Origin: Pseudomonas sp. AB6 | GTDB lineage: Bacteria; Pseudomonadota; Gammaproteobacteria; Pseudomonadales; Pseudomonadaceae | Direction: 5' to 3' | Length of the DNA: 64,000 nt | NCBI RefSeq assembly: GCF_034314105.1 | Contig: NZ_JAVIWJ010000001.1 | Span: 4,448,001 to 4,512,000, forward strand | Shown: one piece after another, positions 62,028 through 64,000 of the stretch | Layout of the letters: every line of letters begins with the position of its first letter | How positions within the stretch are numbered: position 1 is the stretch's first letter | The notes under the pieces: generated by a model | Databases searched by the model: none | The model's input: the letters and a program-made list of their open reading frames with translations, nothing else | Told to the model about the DNA's origin: nothing | Made by a program: the position numbers and the translations under genes

Positions 62028-62630
62028 CTAGTCAACAAAGTCGTGGTGCTCCGTGTCGCTCAACGGCTCTGTGCCGGTGCTGTTGACCATCTGCAGTAAC
62101 GTGCTGTCGCCTTGGGTTTCCAGCAGTTCAATACGCTGCACCAGTGCGCCGCCGTCGATATTTATTTGCTTGAACACCTGCTGCAGTAGCAGTGAGCGCG
62201 GGATCAAGGTCAGCTGCCATGCCTGGGCGTCACCCTTTAACTGCAAGTCGAAATCGCGTTGTAGGCCGCTGCTGTCGCCTTGCAGCACCGCTAGAAATAA
62301 GCGGTTCTGTTCCGCTCCGGCGTTTTTATTTGGCAACAATTGCCAGCCGTGGGCATCGCGTCGGGCAATACCGGCAGTGTTGATTCGATAATCCTGTTTC
62401 AGCGGCGTCGCCAGTAGCCAGAGCAGGCCAAAGTCTTTAGCCAGGACGAATTTGCCTTTGCTGGTCAAGGGGTGCGGCAGGGCACGCAGGTGTTTTTCCT
62501 GAATGAAATCGCCGTGAATGATCGAAGGTTTGCCCAACTGCGCGCTGAGCTGCTGCAGGTCGAAAGCATTAGCGACCGATGACAGGCAAACCAGCGCTGC
62601 GGCGCAGAGTATTTTTAAAACAACCGTCAT
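62028..62630 (-). CDS. LolA-like periplasmic carrier of the aryl polyene cluster
   Basis: 200 residues. Signal peptide MTVVLKILCAAALVCLSSVANA. Mature part is LolA-like: IHGDFIQEKHLRALPHPLTS, KGKFVLAKDFGLLWLLATP, and a TLIPR-containing strand. Likely carries the polyene lipid across the periplasm between exporter and lipoprotein. Overlaps the thioesterase stop by four bases. Confidence 0.85.
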   Translation of the reverse strand: MTVVLKILCAAALVCLSSVANAFDLQQLSAQLGKPSIIHGDFIQEKHLRALPHPLTSKGKFVLAKDFGLLWLLATPLKQDYRINTAGIARRDAHGWQLLPNKNAGAEQNRLFLAVLQGDSSGLQRDFDLQLKGDAQAWQLTLIPRSLLLQQVFKQINIDGGALVQRIELLETQGDSTLLQMVNSTGTEPLSDTEHHDFVD

Positions 62631-63052
62631 GGCAGCGCTCTCAGTACCGCATCGATAAACACCTTGGGCGAGGCCAGTTGCATCTCGCGGCTGGCAACCT
62701 CAACGGCCACTTGAACTGTGGTGGCGCGGGTCAGGCGCTCACCGGTGAGGGCGTCGGAGATCAGGTAATTGATCTTCAGGCGGTTCTCCCATTCGATCAG
62801 GTTGGCCCGAACATTCAGTCGTTGACCGAACACCGCGCCGCGCACGTAGCGCAGTTGCAGGTCGATCACTGGCCAGGCATAACCGGATTCCAGCATCTGC
62901 ATGTAGTTGTGGCCGAGTTGGTCGAGCAGTGCGCAGCGGGCGACTTCAAGGTATTTGATGTAATGGCCATGCCAGACGACGTTCATCATATCGATATCGA
63001 AAAAGGGCACCACTACTTCAGTGTCTGCGTAAATAGGGCCATTACTGCGCAT
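62627..63052 (-). CDS. Acyl-CoA/ACP thioesterase (4HBT-like) of the aryl polyene cluster
   Basis: 141 residues from ATG 63052; the frame extends upstream to 63109 but lacks family sequence. FFDIDMMNVVWHGHYIKYLE carries the hotdog thioesterase Asp. ApeK-like: releases or edits acyl chains. The start overlaps the lyase end by 11 bases. Confidence 0.85.
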   Translation of the reverse strand: MRSNGPIYADTEVVVPFFDIDMMNVVWHGHYIKYLEVARCALLDQLGHNYMQMLESGYAWPVIDLQLRYVRGAVFGQRLNVRANLIEWENRLKINYLISDALTGERLTRATTVQVAVEVASREMQLASPKVFIDAVLRALP

Positions 63053-64000
63053 GCAGCCTCCAATGGCGATCGGCGATTCGCTTGAGGCACAGGCGTAACT
63101 CACTCTCAAGCGCGCGGTCTTCGATCACCGGCGCAAAGTCTTCCTGCAACTGCTGATGCATTGTCGCAAGTGCAGGCGGCAGTGGCCGTGCGTCTGCTGC
63201 CTGACTGCGCAGCCATAGGCCTTGGTTCGCAGCAATCAAGGTGGCAGCCGCGACCTGTTCGGTCAGCTCCAGCACCCGAATCGCGTCGCGGGCAGCGATG
63301 GTGCCCATGCTCACTTTGTCTTGGTTGTGGCATTCGGTGGAACGCGAGAACACGCTGGCCGGCATCGTATTTTTCAACGCTTCGGCGGTCCAGGCACTGG
63401 TACCGATTTGCACCGCTTTGAACCCGTGATTAAGCATCGCCCGTTCAGCGCTGGCGCCTGACAGGTTACTCGGCAGTCCATGGTTGTAACGCATGTCCAC
63501 CAACAGCGCCAATTGCCGGTCCAACAGATCGGCGACGTTGGCGACCAGCGTTTTCAGGCTGTCCATGGCGAACGCGATGTGGCCGCCATAGAAGTGTCCG
63601 CCGTGCAGCACGCGTTCGTCTTCGGCGTCGATGATCGGGTTGTCGTTGGCGCTGTTCAGTTCGATTTCAATGAACGAGCGCAACCAATTCAGGCTATCGG
63701 CCAATACCCCCAATACATGCGGCGCGCAACGCAATGAGTACCTATCTTGCAAGCGGTGCAGCGGCGCGGTCGGCGCATCAATGGCCAAGTCCCGGCGCAA
63801 CCAGGCGGCAACTTGCATTTGGCCAGGGTGTGGCTTGGCGGCAAAAAGGCGCTCATCGAAATGCTCAGGGTTTCCTTCCAGCGCAACCACGTTCATTGCT
63901 GTGATGCGAGTCGCCAGTTGCAGCAAATAGTCGGCCCGGGCGAACGCGAGGCAGGCAATGCCGGTCATCACCGCCGTGCCATTCATCAGCGCCAAGGCTT
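63042..64000 (-). CDS. Aromatic amino acid ammonia-lyase (HAL/TAL family), N-terminus beyond window
   Basis: About 319 residues visible, stop TAA at 63042; the 5' part, including the MIO-forming Ala-Ser-Gly, lies beyond base 64000. Core signatures: ALMNGTAVMTG, HFDERLFAAKPHPGQ, QDRYSLRCAPHVLG, ELNSANDNPIID, HNQDKVSMGT. It would deaminate Tyr or His/Phe; in a cluster like this, a tyrosine lyase making 4-coumarate as aryl starter is the plausible reading. Substrate residue cannot be judged without the N-terminus. Confidence 0.88.
   Translation of the reverse strand, partial: ALALMNGTAVMTGIACLAFARADYLLQLATRITAMNVVALEGNPEHFDERLFAAKPHPGQMQVAAWLRRDLAIDAPTAPLHRLQDRYSLRCAPHVLGVLADSLNWLRSFIEIELNSANDNPIIDAEDERVLHGGHFYGGHIAFAMDSLKTLVANVADLLDRQLALLVDMRYNHGLPSNLSGASAERAMLNHGFKAVQIGTSAWTAEALKNTMPASVFSRSTECHNQDKVSMGTIAARDAIRVLELTEQVAAATLIAANQGLWLRSQAADARPLPPALATMHQQLQEDFAPVIEDRALESELRLCLKRIADRHWRLHAQ

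Noticed and set aside
1..64000. tRNA or rRNA genes
   Set aside because: No cloverleaf-like or rRNA segment was recognised in the window by eye; short ones could have been missed.

Overview
The window is chromosomal DNA from a Pseudomonas species, probably of the P. fluorescens/P. syringae type. The gene order argues for this: ubiE-ubiJ-ubiB-hisI-hisE-tatABC, the medium-chain-length PHA cluster (phaC1-phaZ-phaC2-phaD facing phaI-phaF), hslVU, argS, priA-rpmE, maeB, ponA facing pilMNOPQ-aroK-aroB-damX-like-gltBD, then hemE. Genes are densely packed, GC-rich, and often joined by ATGA overlaps. REP-type repeats sit in the gaps. This was read by eye; no alignment or database search was run.

Layout. 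1-5354 (minus): ubiquinone, histidine and Tat operon, with tatC cut by the window edge. 5510-7210 (plus): a PHA-granule-associated protein gene, then the phasins phaI and phaF. 7394-12941 (plus): a type VI secretion cargo module inserted between the convergent phaF and phaD. It holds a vgrG with an in-frame amber codon, an 852-residue probable peptidoglycan-degrading effector (M23-like region, EF-hand, pesticin-like muramidase), and two tandem related exported proteins that look like immunity proteins. 13083-18362 (minus): phaD, phaC2, phaZ, phaC1. 18708-26157 (minus): DUF971, hslU, hslV (with a good sigma-32 promoter), an FtsN-like SPOR protein, argS, priA. 26323-28839 (plus): rpmE, a thermonuclease and malic enzyme. 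29036-31483 (minus): PBP1A, divergent from the plus-strand run pilMNOPQ-aroKB-damX-like-gltBD (31691-46353). 46612-49983: a large DUF6543-like putative toxin between gltD and hemE. 50073-53512: hemE, then a divergent MFS transporter/LysR pair.

53530-64000 (minus) is most of an aryl polyene (APE) pigment cluster. It encodes an aromatic amino acid ammonia-lyase (cut by the window edge), a thioesterase, a LolA-like carrier, an MMPL exporter, a FAD oxidoreductase, a methyltransferase, a DUF3261 lipoprotein, and ketosynthase-dehydratase-ketoreductase-ketosynthase. The last four genes have the order of apeO-P-Q-R in the E. coli cluster. The lyase probably supplies the aryl starter, the FAS-like enzymes extend and dehydrate the polyene, and the LolA/MMPL/lipoprotein set moves the product to the outer membrane. 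The ligase, ACPs and chain-length factor should lie beyond base 64000.

The most unusual content is the vgrG-effector-immunity island with its combined peptidase-like and muramidase-like effector, and the DUF6543 protein with a small basic C-terminal domain that resembles RelE-type toxins. Smaller items include a hairpin repeat shared by two gene junctions, the rpmE terminator lying inside the next gene's signal-peptide codons, and overlapping divergent -10 boxes between ponA and pilM.
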